Assembly (NCBI GenBank): GCA_937928195.1
Contig: CALEYZ010000119.1
Location: forward strand, 1-19,194
DNA from: an uncultured Limnohabitans sp.
Lineage (GTDB): Bacteria > Pseudomonadota > Gammaproteobacteria > Burkholderiales > Burkholderiaceae_C
Reading direction: 5' to 3'
DNA length: 19,194 bases
Shown here: positions 1 to 7,801 of the stretch, one piece after another
Position numbering within the stretch: position 1 is the first letter of the stretch
Layout of the letters: every line of letters begins with the position of its first letter
Notes under the pieces: model-generated
What the model saw: the letters and a program-made list of their open reading frames with translations, nothing else
What the model was told of the DNA's origin: nothing
Database searches by the model: none
Translations under genes and position numbers: made by a program

Positions 1-638
1 GACAAGGCAGGGATTTGCAGAGAGAGCTGCAACAATCCACCCAACATGACACCCACAGGCAGGGCATAAACTGCTTGAATGCCTTGGCCTTTGAACCAAG
101 GTGCCAAAAACCAAGCAGCGCCGATCATGGCCACATTCAATAAAACTGGCGTGGCAGCTGGCACCGCAAACCGCTTCCAAGTATTCAAGATGCCTGCGGA
201 AAATGCCACCAAAGACATGAAAGCAATGTAGGGAAACATCCATCGCGTCATCTTGACTGCTGCGTCATAAGACTCAGGTTGCTGCTGCAAGCCACTGGCC
301 ATCGCCCACACCAAGAAAGGCGCAAGGGCAACACCCGCCATGCTCAACAACAACAGGGACCAAGCCAACAAAGTAGCCACATGGTCAATGGCCTCTTGGG
401 TTGCCAATTCACCGCGTTGGGCTTTGTTTGCGGCCAAAACAGGCACAAATGCTTGGCTGAACGCACCCTCAGCAAAGAACCTTCTGAACAAATTTGGAAT
501 ACGAAAGGCCACATTAAAGGCATCCGTCAGTGCACTGGCACCAAAAGCGGAAGCGATCAATAGCTCTCGGACCAATCCCGTGATGCGGGAGGCCAAGGTC
601 CAAAGCGAAACGGTTGAGGCGGATTTAAGGAGGCTCAC
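1..638 (-). CDS. murJ: Lipid II flippase MurJ (MviN), N-terminal part
   Basis: MurJ moves the peptidoglycan precursor lipid II from the cytoplasmic to the periplasmic face of the inner membrane. Only the first 212 residues are present; the gene leaves the window at base 1. The reverse-strand translation starts MSLLKSASTVSLWTLASRIT and continues with the family's conserved N-terminal block (RITGLVRELLIASAFG, then TDAFNVAFRIPNLFRRFFAE, then GAFSQAFVPVL). Several hydrophobic stretches follow, consistent with the first membrane helices of a 14-helix MOP-superfamily transporter. The start chosen is GTG at 638, because homologues begin at this point and no better in-frame start lies just upstream. 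It is divergent from rpsT, 117 bases away, an arrangement common in Burkholderiales. Identification is firm; the exact start is less so. Confidence 0.93.
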   Translation of the reverse strand, partial: MSLLKSASTVSLWTLASRITGLVRELLIASAFGASALTDAFNVAFRIPNLFRRFFAEGAFSQAFVPVLAANKAQRGELATQEAIDHVATLLAWSLLLLSMAGVALAPFLVWAMASGLQQQPESYDAAVKMTRWMFPYIAFMSLVAFSAGILNTWKRFAVPAATPVLLNVAMIGAAWFLAPWFKGQGIQAVYALPVGVMLGGLLQLSLQIPAL

Positions 639-680
639 GCCGAGAGTGTAGCGACTGATTGGGCAGGCTGTCAGGGGGCC

Positions 681-710
681 TGGACCGAGTTGCAATTTGA
701 CTGATACAAT
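681..710 (+). promoter_or_regulatory. Possible sigma70 promoter of rpsT
   Basis: TGGACC (681-686) and TACAAT (705-710) are separated by 18 bases and lie 46 bases before the rpsT start. The -10 box is good (5 of 6) and the -35 box moderate (4 of 6). Assigned by eye from sequence only. Confidence 0.45.
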
Positions 711-755
711 AGCCGGCTTTGCTGACAACATCCTCAGACAACTAGGAAATTTAAA

Positions 756-1052
756 ATGGCTTCTGGAAAACCCAAGAAAAAGAACCCCCGCCTGGCATCA
801 GGCCGTAAACGCGCTCGTCAAGACGTGAAACTGAACGCAGCAAACACATCTCTGCGCTCAAAATACCGCACCGCTGTTAAGAACGTTGAAAAAGCTGTTC
901 TGGCTGGTGACAAAACCAAAGCTACTGAACTGTTTGCAAAAATGCAAGCCGTTGTGGACACGATTGCTGACAAAGGCATCTTCCACAAAAACAAAGCTGC
1001 TCGTGATAAGAGCCGCTTGTCGACCAAGGTGAAAGCCTTGGCACTCGCCTGA
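756..1052 (+). CDS. rpsT: 30S ribosomal protein S20
   Basis: S20 binds 16S rRNA in the body of the small ribosomal subunit and is a primary assembly protein. The 98-residue product is lysine- and arginine-rich and begins MASGKPKKKNPRLASGRKRA. It keeps the S20 pattern of long basic helices, including SLRSKYRTAVKNVEKAV and FHKNKAARDKSRLSTKVKAL near the C-terminus. Length is slightly above the E. coli protein (87 residues), usual for betaproteobacteria. An AGGAAA ribosome-binding site lies about 8 bases before the ATG. It is monocistronic: a divergent murJ lies upstream and a terminator at 1127-1152 downstream. S20 genes in other bacteria are translationally autoregulated; nothing in this short leader shows that directly. 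Confidence 0.98.
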   Translation: MASGKPKKKNPRLASGRKRARQDVKLNAANTSLRSKYRTAVKNVEKAVLAGDKTKATELFAKMQAVVDTIADKGIFHKNKAARDKSRLSTKVKALALA

Positions 1053-1126
1053 TCAATTGATCATCAGCCCGGCACCCATCAGGGTTGCCGCCGTTTGAAA
1101 CGGGTGCGCTGTCAGCAAAGAAAAGC

Positions 1127-1152
1127 AAAAAGCCGTCCTAGGACGGCTTTTT
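1127..1152. terminator. Bidirectional rho-independent terminator between rpsT and the DUF3579 gene
   Basis: A perfect inverted repeat, GCCGTCCTAGGACGGC (1132-1147), is flanked by five A on the left and six T on the right, so the stem extends to 1127-1152. In plus orientation it ends rpsT with a T run at 1148-1153. In minus orientation the A run becomes the U tract and serves the converging DUF3579 gene. The innermost bases must open to form the loop. Confidence 0.9.
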
Positions 1153-1209
1153 TGTGGGCGATTCAAACATAAGGCACTTGTACAAGGCTAGCAACAAGCA
1201 CCAACTTGA

Positions 1210-1524
1210 TTATTTGGGATGCTCTGGTAGTAGGCAGGCTTCAGATACCTGCAAATTGTTATCTTTGGCAAAGTTCATGAGAAAGTCCCAGGCCATGGGC
1301 TCAAATCCACGCAGATCGGTGTGAACCACAACACATTTCACGCCACCCAACGTTTGAGGAATGCACCAAGGCGAGTAACTCAAGTGGCTGCCTGGCGTTG
1401 CACCACCTGGTCGAAACTGGCCCATCACACCAGCCAAACGCTCAGCCCAATCACTCGGTCTGAATGTGCGGCCATCCAAGGTGAGACCTTGAATCAGTAC
1501 TTCTTTGGCGTTGTTGGAAACCAT
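1210..1524 (-). CDS. DUF3579 domain-containing protein
   Basis: Small protein of 104 residues that I recognise as a DUF3579 family member; the family has no assigned biochemical role. It begins MVSNNAKEVLIQGLTLDGRT and contains LDGRTFRPSDWAERLAGVMG and FEPMAWDFLMNFAKDN. No signal peptide or membrane segment is visible, so it is probably cytoplasmic. The motif RPSDWAERL and the single-domain length match the family. In many Burkholderiales genomes it lies, as here, between rpsT and argD. Its start is 165 bases from the argD start in divergent orientation, so the two share an upstream region holding a palindrome at 1597-1608. Its ATG at 1524 has only a weak ribosome-binding site. Function unknown; a regulatory role in arginine or nitrogen metabolism would be a guess from neighbourhood alone. 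Confidence 0.82.
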   Translation of the reverse strand: MVSNNAKEVLIQGLTLDGRTFRPSDWAERLAGVMGQFRPGGATPGSHLSYSPWCIPQTLGGVKCVVVHTDLRGFEPMAWDFLMNFAKDNNLQVSEACLLPEHPK

Positions 1525-1596
1525 CGATCAGAGGTTAGATAATTTGACGGGCGAACATCAGGGATCGCCTAGATGTTGCATTGCACAACTATTGTA

Positions 1597-1608
1597 TCTT
1601 ATATAAGA
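1597..1608. promoter_or_regulatory. Perfect 12-bp palindrome TCTTATATAAGA, possible operator upstream of argD
   Basis: TCTTATATAAGA is perfectly self-complementary and lies 81 bases before the argD ATG and 72 bases from the DUF3579 start. The identical 12-mer occurs at 10531-10542 upstream of the GntR-family gene, and I saw no third copy in the window. Inference: an operator, perhaps for that GntR-type regulator. A weak promoter for argD can be drawn across it (TTGTAT 1592-1597, CATTAT 1616-1621, 18-base spacer), so a bound protein would cover it. Confidence 0.55.
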
Positions 1609-1647
1609 CTTGAAGCATTATTTCTGGCTCTAAAATCTCATCTCAGC

Positions 1648-1674
1648 GGCCCTCTTCGTTGGGCCATTTTTTTT
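1648..1674 (+). terminator. Terminator-like hairpin in the argD leader, possible attenuator
   Basis: GGCCC (1648-1652) can pair with GGGCC (1661-1665) around an 8-base loop, directly followed by A and eight T (1667-1674). This has the form of a rho-independent terminator with a short stem. It ends only about 15 bases before the argD ATG and no plus-strand gene lies immediately upstream, so it would act on argD's own leader transcript. Whether it stops transcription is not known. Confidence 0.45.
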
Positions 1675-1689
1675 AGAGGAGTTCTCAGC

Positions 1690-2886
1690 ATGCCCGCTTT
1701 CATTGAAGCCACTTCGCCGCACACCATGAACACCTATGGCCGATTGCCCATCGCAATGAGCCATGGCCAAGGGTGCCGATTGTGGGACGTCAATGGCAAA
1801 GAGTATTTGGATGCTTTGGGCGGCATTGCCGTGAACACCTTGGGACACAACCACCCCGAATTGGTGCCTGCCCTGCAAGATCAGTTGAGCAAAATCATTC
1901 ACAGCTGCAACTACTACCATGTACCCAACCAAGAAAAATTGGCGGCCAAATTGGTTGAGTTGTCTGGCATGACCAACGTCTTTTTTTGTTGCACGGGTTT
2001 AGAAGCCAATGAAGCTGCGATCAAATTGGCACGCAAGTACGGACACGACAAGGGCATCGACAAACCCGAAATTGTGGTTTACGAAAAAGCCTTTCATGGC
2101 CGCAGCATTGCAACCCTCAGCGCCACAGGCAACACCAAAATCCAACAAGGCTTTGGCCCCTTGGTGGAAGGCTTTATTCGCGTGCCAGTCAACGACATTG
2201 CCGCCTTGAAAAAAGCAACACACAACAATCCGAATGTGGTTGCCGTATTCTTCGAAACCATTCAAGGCGAAGGCGGGGTCAATCCCATGCACATGGACTA
2301 CCTGCGCGATGTGCGCGCCCTGTGCGACGAAAAAGATTGGCTCATGATGATTGACGAAGTTCAATGCGGCATGGGTCGAACTGGCAAATGGTTTGCCCAC
2401 CAATGGGCTGGCATCAAAGCTGACGTCATGCCTCTGGCCAAAGGACTAGGTTCTGGCGTGCCTATCGCCGCCGTTGTGGCAGGCCCCAAAGCCGCCAACA
2501 TCTTTCAACCTGGCAACCATGGCACCACTTTCGGTGGCAACCCCTTGGCCATGCGCGCAGGTGTTGAAACCATTCGCATCATGGAAAAAGATGGCCTGCT
2601 CGACAACGCAGCCCGTGTCGGCTCACACCTTAAAGCGCGTCTTGAAATAGGTTTGGCTGGCGCCAAAGGCGTGAAAGAAATTCGCGGTCAAGGCCTGATG
2701 CTTGGCATTGAGTTGGACAAACCCTGTGGTGTCTTGACACAACGCGCAGCCGATGCTGGCTTGCTCATCAGCGTCACTGCAGACAGCGTCATTCGCATGG
2801 TGCCACCGCTCATCATGACGCAAGCAGAAGCAGATCAAGTTGCCGACATCTTGCTGCCCTTGGTTCACACCTTTCTTTCGGAGTAA
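1690..2886 (+). CDS. argD: Acetylornithine aminotransferase (class III, PLP-dependent)
   Basis: Transfers the amino group between glutamate and N-acetylglutamate semialdehyde in arginine biosynthesis; many ArgD enzymes also serve lysine synthesis as succinyldiaminopimelate aminotransferase. The 398-residue product has the class III layout: HSCNYYHVPNQEKLAAKLVE (71-90), AFHGRS (134-139), FETIQGEGGVNP (188-199), IDEVQCGMGRTGKWFAHQ (221-238), PLP lysine K251 in LAKGLGSGVP and GTTFGGNPLA (278-287). The start is ATG 1690, preceded by a GAGGAG-type site at 1676-1682; an in-frame ATG at 1573 would add 39 unlikely residues and lies before the probable promoter. The usual Asn-Ser-Gly before LEANEAA is Cys-Thr-Gly here (101-103). 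argF follows after 5 bases, so the two form an operon. Confidence 0.95.
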   Translation: MPAFIEATSPHTMNTYGRLPIAMSHGQGCRLWDVNGKEYLDALGGIAVNTLGHNHPELVPALQDQLSKIIHSCNYYHVPNQEKLAAKLVELSGMTNVFFCCTGLEANEAAIKLARKYGHDKGIDKPEIVVYEKAFHGRSIATLSATGNTKIQQGFGPLVEGFIRVPVNDIAALKKATHNNPNVVAVFFETIQGEGGVNPMHMDYLRDVRALCDEKDWLMMIDEVQCGMGRTGKWFAHQWAGIKADVMPLAKGLGSGVPIAAVVAGPKAANIFQPGNHGTTFGGNPLAMRAGVETIRIMEKDGLLDNAARVGSHLKARLEIGLAGAKGVKEIRGQGLMLGIELDKPCGVLTQRAADAGLLISVTADSVIRMVPPLIMTQAEADQVADILLPLVHTFLSE

Positions 2887-2891
2887 TTTCA

Positions 2892-3827
2892 ATGTCCTCG
2901 AATGCTCTGGCAATGCCAATTCGGCATTTTTTGCAATTCACCGACCTCACAGCCGATGAGTATGCGCACATTTTCAAACGTGCAGCTTTCATCAAAGGCA
3001 AGTTCAAAGCCTACGAAAAATTTCAACCACTGACAGACCGTACGTTGGCCATGATTTTTGAAAAGGCCTCTACACGCACTCGCGTTAGCTTTGAGGCGGG
3101 CATGTACCAACTCGGCGGCTCTGTGGTGCACCTCACTACAGGGGACAGTCAACTCGGTCGTGCAGAGCCAATTGAAGACAGTGCGCGTGTCATCAGTCGC
3201 ATGGTCGACCTGGTGATGATTCGCACATACGGGCAAGACAAAATTGAAAACTTCGCAGCACATTCTCGTGTTCCAGTGATCAATGGCTTGACCAACGAGT
3301 TTCACCCTTGCCAAATTTTGGCTGACATCTTCACTTACATCGAACACCGCGGCTCCATTCAAGGCAAAACGGTGGCTTGGGTGGGTGATGGCAACAACAT
3401 GGCCAACACATGGCTTCAAGCGGCCGACTTGCTCGGTTTCAAAGTGCACTTAAGCACACCCAGCGGCTACGAAGTAGACCCTGCGGTGGTGGGTGTCAGA
3501 AGTGCCGCCAGCACCCAGTTCTTCAAGGACCCCATGCAAGCCTGCGAAGGCGCTGACTTGGTTACGACCGATGTCTGGACCAGCATGGGGTACGAGGCAG
3601 AGAACGAAGCACGTAAAAAAGCTTTCGCTGAATGGTGCGTTGATGCAGAGATGATGAAGGTTGCAAAACCTGATGCACTGTTCATGCACTGCTTGCCTGC
3701 ACACCGTGGCGAAGAGGTCAGCGCAGAAGTGATTGATGGACCACAATCAGTTGTGTGGGATGAAGCCGAAAATCGCATGCACGCGCAAAAAGCACTGATG
3801 GAATTTTTGCTGCTGGGCAAAGTCTAA
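2892..3827 (+). CDS. argF: Ornithine carbamoyltransferase (anabolic)
   Basis: Joins carbamoyl phosphate to ornithine to make citrulline in arginine biosynthesis; cytoplasmic, normally a trimer. The 311-residue product carries the diagnostic motifs in order: carbamoyl-phosphate loop STRTR (60-64), HPCQ (138-141), WVGDGNNMANTW (163-174), ornithine-side D227 with SMG (231-233), and HCLPAHRG (266-273) with the reactive cysteine C267. Length is normal. The ATG at 2892 lies 5 bases after the argD stop, with GGAG (2880-2883) inside the end of argD, so translation is probably coupled. An internal Met8 is an alternative start, but the ribosome-binding site favours 2892. The gene ends 32 bases from the stop of a converging monooxygenase gene. 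Confidence 0.97.
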   Translation: MSSNALAMPIRHFLQFTDLTADEYAHIFKRAAFIKGKFKAYEKFQPLTDRTLAMIFEKASTRTRVSFEAGMYQLGGSVVHLTTGDSQLGRAEPIEDSARVISRMVDLVMIRTYGQDKIENFAAHSRVPVINGLTNEFHPCQILADIFTYIEHRGSIQGKTVAWVGDGNNMANTWLQAADLLGFKVHLSTPSGYEVDPAVVGVRSAASTQFFKDPMQACEGADLVTTDVWTSMGYEAENEARKKAFAEWCVDAEMMKVAKPDALFMHCLPAHRGEEVSAEVIDGPQSVVWDEAENRMHAQKALMEFLLLGKV

Positions 3828-3836
3828 AAGTCATCC

Positions 3837-3884
3837 GCCTTGGCTTTTGTGTCGGCACTTCAAGGGCCAGCATAAAGCCAAGGC
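3837..3884. repeat. Inverted repeat at the argF / monooxygenase convergence
   Basis: GCCTTGGCTTT (3837-3847) is the exact reverse complement of AAAGCCAAGGC (3874-3884), an 11-bp stem around a 26-base loop. The right arm lies within the last codons of the minus-strand monooxygenase gene, and its stop codon (3860-3862) lies in the loop. There is no good T run next to either arm, so it is at best a weak shared terminator or an RNA 3'-end-stabilising hairpin. Confidence 0.4.
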
Positions 3885-5059
3885 ACATCCATCAAAGACT
3901 CGCCCATCGTGCGCATGGCCAAATTTCTACCCCAGCGCAAGGCCCCCTGCAAATGGAAAATGTTGCCATTGCGTATCGCCCGTTGCTGAACCCGAGCATT
4001 GCGAGACCATCTGTTTTGGGCATACAACTGCCAACGTTCAGGCACTTTCAAATCGGTTCTTGCCCAGCAAGCGGCCAATTGCGCGGCATCTTCAATCGCC
4101 ATGCCTGCGCCTTGCGCTAAAAATGGACGCATCGGATGTGCCGCATCGCCCAACAAAGCAATCCGACCTTTGCTCATCTCATGCGCGCCACGAAGCGGCG
4201 GCCGATCGCAGAGCGGCCATAACCGCCATTCGGCCACGGCTTCAAAAATATTTTTTAAATCAGAATGTGCAAAGCCCATTGCCAAATCCAAATCACGCTT
4301 GTTGGCTGCATGGTCCCATGTCTCCAGTGGCTCAGGTGAGCGGCCTTGCACAATGACCACCAAATTCAAATATTCACCACCTCTGACGGGATACAGCACA
4401 GCATGGACTTTGGGCCCTACCCACACCGTCACATCTTGCGTGCGCAAACTTTCAGGCAACGCCTGCATCGGCACAAGCGCGCGGTAGGCCAACAAGCCTG
4501 TTTGCCTTGGCGGTGTTTTCGGCACAACATACTGACGGGTGGCGCTCCACAGCCCATCCGCACCGACCATGGCCTCCGTCGTTAATGTTTCAAAAGATCC
4601 TGCGGGCAAACCTCGACCGTTGACCGTGATGGCATTGCCATCGTCTCTCGCCAGATCAATTTCACAGTTCAAATTTAACTTTGCAGCGCCCGTATGGACC
4701 ACGTGCTGAAGCAACACTTGATGCAGGTCGGCACGGTGAACCGCAAAATAAGGTGCACCGTACATTTCTAAACTTCTTTGACCAAGCCGTAGAACCCCCA
4801 AAGTTGCACCTGACTGCGTATCACGCACTTGCAAACAATGAGGTTCAAAAACAATTTCGCGCAGCGCCTGCTCTAAGCCCCAAGCAAACAAAGTTCGTGT
4901 GGCATTGGGGCCCAACTGAAGACCCGCCCCAACCTCGCTAAATACGGAGGCTCGTTCGATCACATGCACTTGCGCACCTTGCTTGGCACATGCCAAGGCG
5001 GCAGCCAATCCACCAATGCCACCACCCACGATCAGTATTGAATTTTTCACAAAGTGCAT
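3860..5059 (-). CDS. FAD-dependent monooxygenase (salicylate hydroxylase / UbiH-like flavoprotein)
   Basis: Group A flavoprotein monooxygenase of 399 residues, the single-component type that uses NAD(P)H and O2 to hydroxylate aromatic or related substrates. Visible motifs: Rossmann GGGIGG (12-17) with the adenosine-ribose acidic residue E35 in VIERA; the DG motif in VGADGLWSATR (165-175); and the second FAD motif GDAAHPMRPFLAQGAGMAIE (304-323). The overall pattern resembles salicylate 1-monooxygenase and 3-hydroxybenzoate 6-monooxygenase more than ubiquinone hydroxylases, but the substrate cannot be read from sequence. No ring-cleavage, transport or regulator gene lies beside it. It lies 96 bases beyond acnB on the same strand, separated by a strong terminator, so it probably has its own promoter. 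No signal peptide. The ATG at 5059 is the best start: it leaves only a few residues before the Rossmann strand. Confidence 0.85.
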   Translation of the reverse strand: MHFVKNSILIVGGGIGGLAAALACAKQGAQVHVIERASVFSEVGAGLQLGPNATRTLFAWGLEQALREIVFEPHCLQVRDTQSGATLGVLRLGQRSLEMYGAPYFAVHRADLHQVLLQHVVHTGAAKLNLNCEIDLARDDGNAITVNGRGLPAGSFETLTTEAMVGADGLWSATRQYVVPKTPPRQTGLLAYRALVPMQALPESLRTQDVTVWVGPKVHAVLYPVRGGEYLNLVVIVQGRSPEPLETWDHAANKRDLDLAMGFAHSDLKNIFEAVAEWRLWPLCDRPPLRGAHEMSKGRIALLGDAAHPMRPFLAQGAGMAIEDAAQLAACWARTDLKVPERWQLYAQNRWSRNARVQQRAIRNGNIFHLQGALRWGRNLAMRTMGESLMDVPWLYAGP

Positions 5060-5101
5060 TGTGCAGCGAAGTTTTTCAACAAAACATGAGAGGCATCAAA
5101 A

Positions 5102-5131
5102 AAGCCCAAAAGACCGAAATCTTTTGGGCTT
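5102..5131 (-). terminator. Rho-independent terminator of the mdh-acnB operon
   Basis: A 12-bp perfect stem (5102-5113 with 5120-5131) encloses a 6-base loop CCGAAA. Read on the minus strand it is followed by a T run (complement of the A run ending at 5103). It lies 25 bases after the acnB stop codon and before the monooxygenase start, so it should end the mdh-lyase-MliC-acnB transcript. Confidence 0.9.
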
Positions 5132-5155
5132 CTGATTTAAGTGTTGAACCTTAGA

Positions 5156-7747
5156 TTAAGCTGCAACGCCTTTGGCCACTTCCGCGTACTCTTCGATCTT
5201 GTCAAAGTTCATGTACTTGTAGATCTGGCTTCCGTCTTTGTTGATTTCAACCATGTTCTCGGCATACTCAGCCGGCGTAGGAATACGGCCTAACTTAGAG
5301 CAAATGGCAGCCAACTCGGCAGAGCCCAAATAGACGTTGGTGTTTTTGCCCAAACGGTTAGGGAAGTTACGTGTCGATGTCGACACCACCGTGGCACCTT
5401 CACGCACTTGTGCTTGGTTACCCATGCACAAAGAGCAACCAGGCATTTCTGTACGCGCACCGGCAGCACCGAACACACCGTAGTGACCTTCTTTGGTCAA
5501 TTCGGCAGCATCCATTTTGGTTGGTGGGGCAACCCACAACTTCACGGGAATGTCGCGACGTCCTTCTAGCAGCTTGGAGGCTGCTCGGAAGTGACCGATA
5601 TTGGTCATGCAAGAGCCAATGAACACCTCGTCAATTTTGGTGCCTGCAACTTCCGACAACAACTTGGCATCGTCCGGATCGTTGGGGCAGCACATGACGG
5701 GTTCTTTGAGCTGGTCCATGTCGATTTCAAGCACGTGTGCGTACTCTGCATCTTTGTCCGCTTCAAGCAAATTGGGATTCGCCAACCATGCTTCAACAGC
5801 CTTGATACGGCGCTCCAATGCGCGCTTGTCGTTGTAGCCTTGAGCAATCATGTTTTTCATCAAAACGATGTTGGAAGCCAAGTACTCTTTGACAGGCTCA
5901 GGGTTGAGCTTCACGGTACAACCTGCTGCAGAACGCTCTGCGGATGCATCAGACAACTCAAACGCTTGCTCTACTTTCAAATCTGGCAAACCTTCAATTT
6001 CCAAAATGCGGCCTGAAAACTCATTGATCTTGCCAGACTTGGCAACAGTCAACAAACCTGCTTTGATAGCATAGTAAGGAATGGCGTGAACCAAATCGCG
6101 CAAAGTGATGCCAGGCTGCATCTTGCCTTTGAAGCGAACCAAGATGGACTCAGGCATGTCCAAAGGCATCACACCAGTGGCTGCACCAAAAGCCACCAAG
6201 CCAGAGCCGGCGGGGAAAGAAATGCCAATCGGGAAACGTGTGTGTGAATCGCCGCCTGTTCCCACTGTGTCGGGCAACAACAACCGGTTGAGCCAGCTGT
6301 GAATCACACCGTCACCGGGGTGCAATGACACACCACCACGATTGCTGATGAAAGATGGCAACTCGTGGTGCATTTTCACATCCACTTGCTTCGGGTATGC
6401 CGCAGTGTGGCAGAAAGACTGCATCACCATGTCGGCAGAGAATCCTAAGCAGGCCAAGTCTTTCAACTCATCCCGTGTCATGGGACCTGTGGTGTCTTGT
6501 GAACCCACAGTTGTCATTTTGGGTTCGCAATAAACACCGGGTCGAACGCCCTGTCCTTCTGGCAAACCGCAAGCACGGCCCACCATTTTTTGCGCCAAGG
6601 TGAAGCCAGCTTTGGTGCTGGTTGGCACCTTTGGCAAACGGAACAATGTCGATGTGGGCAGACCCAAGAATTCACGTGCTTTGGCAGTCAATGAACGACC
6701 GATGATCAAGTTGATTCGGCCACCCGCACGTGCTTCGTCAAACAAGACTTCGCTTTTGAGTTCAAAATTGGCGATGGTCTCGCCGTTTTTCACAATCTTG
6801 CCGTCGTAAGGCAAGACATCAATCACATCACCCATTTCCAACTTGGAAACATCCACTTCAATGGGCAAAGCACCAGAGTCTTCTTGTGTATTGAAGAAAA
6901 TGGGGGCAATTTTGCCGCCCAAAGTCACACCACCAAAGCGCTTATTGGGTACAAAAGGAATGTCTTCACCAAAGCCCCAAATGATGCTGTTGGTGGCAGA
7001 CTTGCGCGAAGAACCGGTACCCACCACGTCACCCACATAAGCAACCAAGTGACCTTTTTTCTTCAACTCTTCAATGAAGGCCATCGGGCCGCGTTTGCCA
7101 TCTTCTTCAGGTTTGAAAGCGGCATCTGGGCGTGTGTTTTTCAACATGGCCAAGTAATGCAAAGGAATGTCAGGACGGCTCCATGCATCGGGCGCAGGAG
7201 ACAAATCGTCTGTGTTGGTTTCGCCAGGAACCTTGAACACGGAAACAGTGATTTTCTTGGCCACTTCAGGGCGTGAGGTGAACCACTCTGCATCGGCCCA
7301 GCTCTTGATCACCGCACTGGCGTTGGCGTTGCCTGCCTTGGCTTTTTCTGCCACATCATGGAAGAAATCAAACATCAACAATGTTTTCTTCAAACCTTCA
7401 GCAGCCACAGTGCCCACTTCTTTGTCGTCGAGCAAGTCGATCAAGGGCTTGACGTTGTAGCCACCGACCATGGTGCCCAACAACTCAGTGGCTTTGGCTT
7501 TGCTGACCAAACCAACTTTGACATCGCTGTGTGCCACTGCAGACAAGAACGAAGCTTTCACCTTGGCTGCATCGTCAACACCTGGAGGCACGCGGTGTGT
7601 CAACAGATCTAGCAAGAAAGCGTCTTCACCTTGTGGTGGATTTTTGATCAGCTCAATCAATTCAGCTGTTTGCTTTGCATCCAAAGGCAGCGGGGGGATA
7701 CCCAGCGCTGCGCGTTCGGCGGCGTGTTCACGGTAGGCTTTCAACAT
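5156..7747 (-). CDS. acnB: Bifunctional aconitate hydratase 2 / 2-methylisocitrate dehydratase
   Basis: Interconverts citrate and isocitrate in the TCA cycle; AcnB enzymes also dehydrate or hydrate 2-methylcitrate pathway intermediates. The 863-residue product has the AcnB domain order: N-terminal HEAT-like domain from MLKAYREHAAERAALGIPPL, then the swivel domain (VFKVPGETNTDDLSPAPDAW; GDVVGTGSSRKSATNSIIWG), then the [4Fe-4S] catalytic domains. Cluster cysteines are C713 (GSCMTNIGHFRAA), C771 and C774 (GCSLCMGNQAQV), matching E. coli C710, C769 and C772. Length agrees with E. coli AcnB (865). An AGGAG site lies just before the ATG. It is the last gene of the mdh operon, 54 bases after the MliC-like gene, and is followed by a terminator. 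In other bacteria apo-AcnB binds mRNA when iron is short; the HEAT-like domain for that is present here. Confidence 0.98.
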   Translation of the reverse strand: MLKAYREHAAERAALGIPPLPLDAKQTAELIELIKNPPQGEDAFLLDLLTHRVPPGVDDAAKVKASFLSAVAHSDVKVGLVSKAKATELLGTMVGGYNVKPLIDLLDDKEVGTVAAEGLKKTLLMFDFFHDVAEKAKAGNANASAVIKSWADAEWFTSRPEVAKKITVSVFKVPGETNTDDLSPAPDAWSRPDIPLHYLAMLKNTRPDAAFKPEEDGKRGPMAFIEELKKKGHLVAYVGDVVGTGSSRKSATNSIIWGFGEDIPFVPNKRFGGVTLGGKIAPIFFNTQEDSGALPIEVDVSKLEMGDVIDVLPYDGKIVKNGETIANFELKSEVLFDEARAGGRINLIIGRSLTAKAREFLGLPTSTLFRLPKVPTSTKAGFTLAQKMVGRACGLPEGQGVRPGVYCEPKMTTVGSQDTTGPMTRDELKDLACLGFSADMVMQSFCHTAAYPKQVDVKMHHELPSFISNRGGVSLHPGDGVIHSWLNRLLLPDTVGTGGDSHTRFPIGISFPAGSGLVAFGAATGVMPLDMPESILVRFKGKMQPGITLRDLVHAIPYYAIKAGLLTVAKSGKINEFSGRILEIEGLPDLKVEQAFELSDASAERSAAGCTVKLNPEPVKEYLASNIVLMKNMIAQGYNDKRALERRIKAVEAWLANPNLLEADKDAEYAHVLEIDMDQLKEPVMCCPNDPDDAKLLSEVAGTKIDEVFIGSCMTNIGHFRAASKLLEGRRDIPVKLWVAPPTKMDAAELTKEGHYGVFGAAGARTEMPGCSLCMGNQAQVREGATVVSTSTRNFPNRLGKNTNVYLGSAELAAICSKLGRIPTPAEYAENMVEINKDGSQIYKYMNFDKIEEYAEVAKGVAA

Positions 7748-7801
7748 GGTTTTCTCCTGTCTAAATAAATTTACAAATCAATAATTTTCAAACGACCTCA
7801 T

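Noticed and set aside
1573..1689. 39-residue N-terminal extension of ArgD
   Set aside because: It begins upstream of the palindrome and probable promoter, has no good ribosome-binding site and is not found in the family; ATG 1690 has a strong one.
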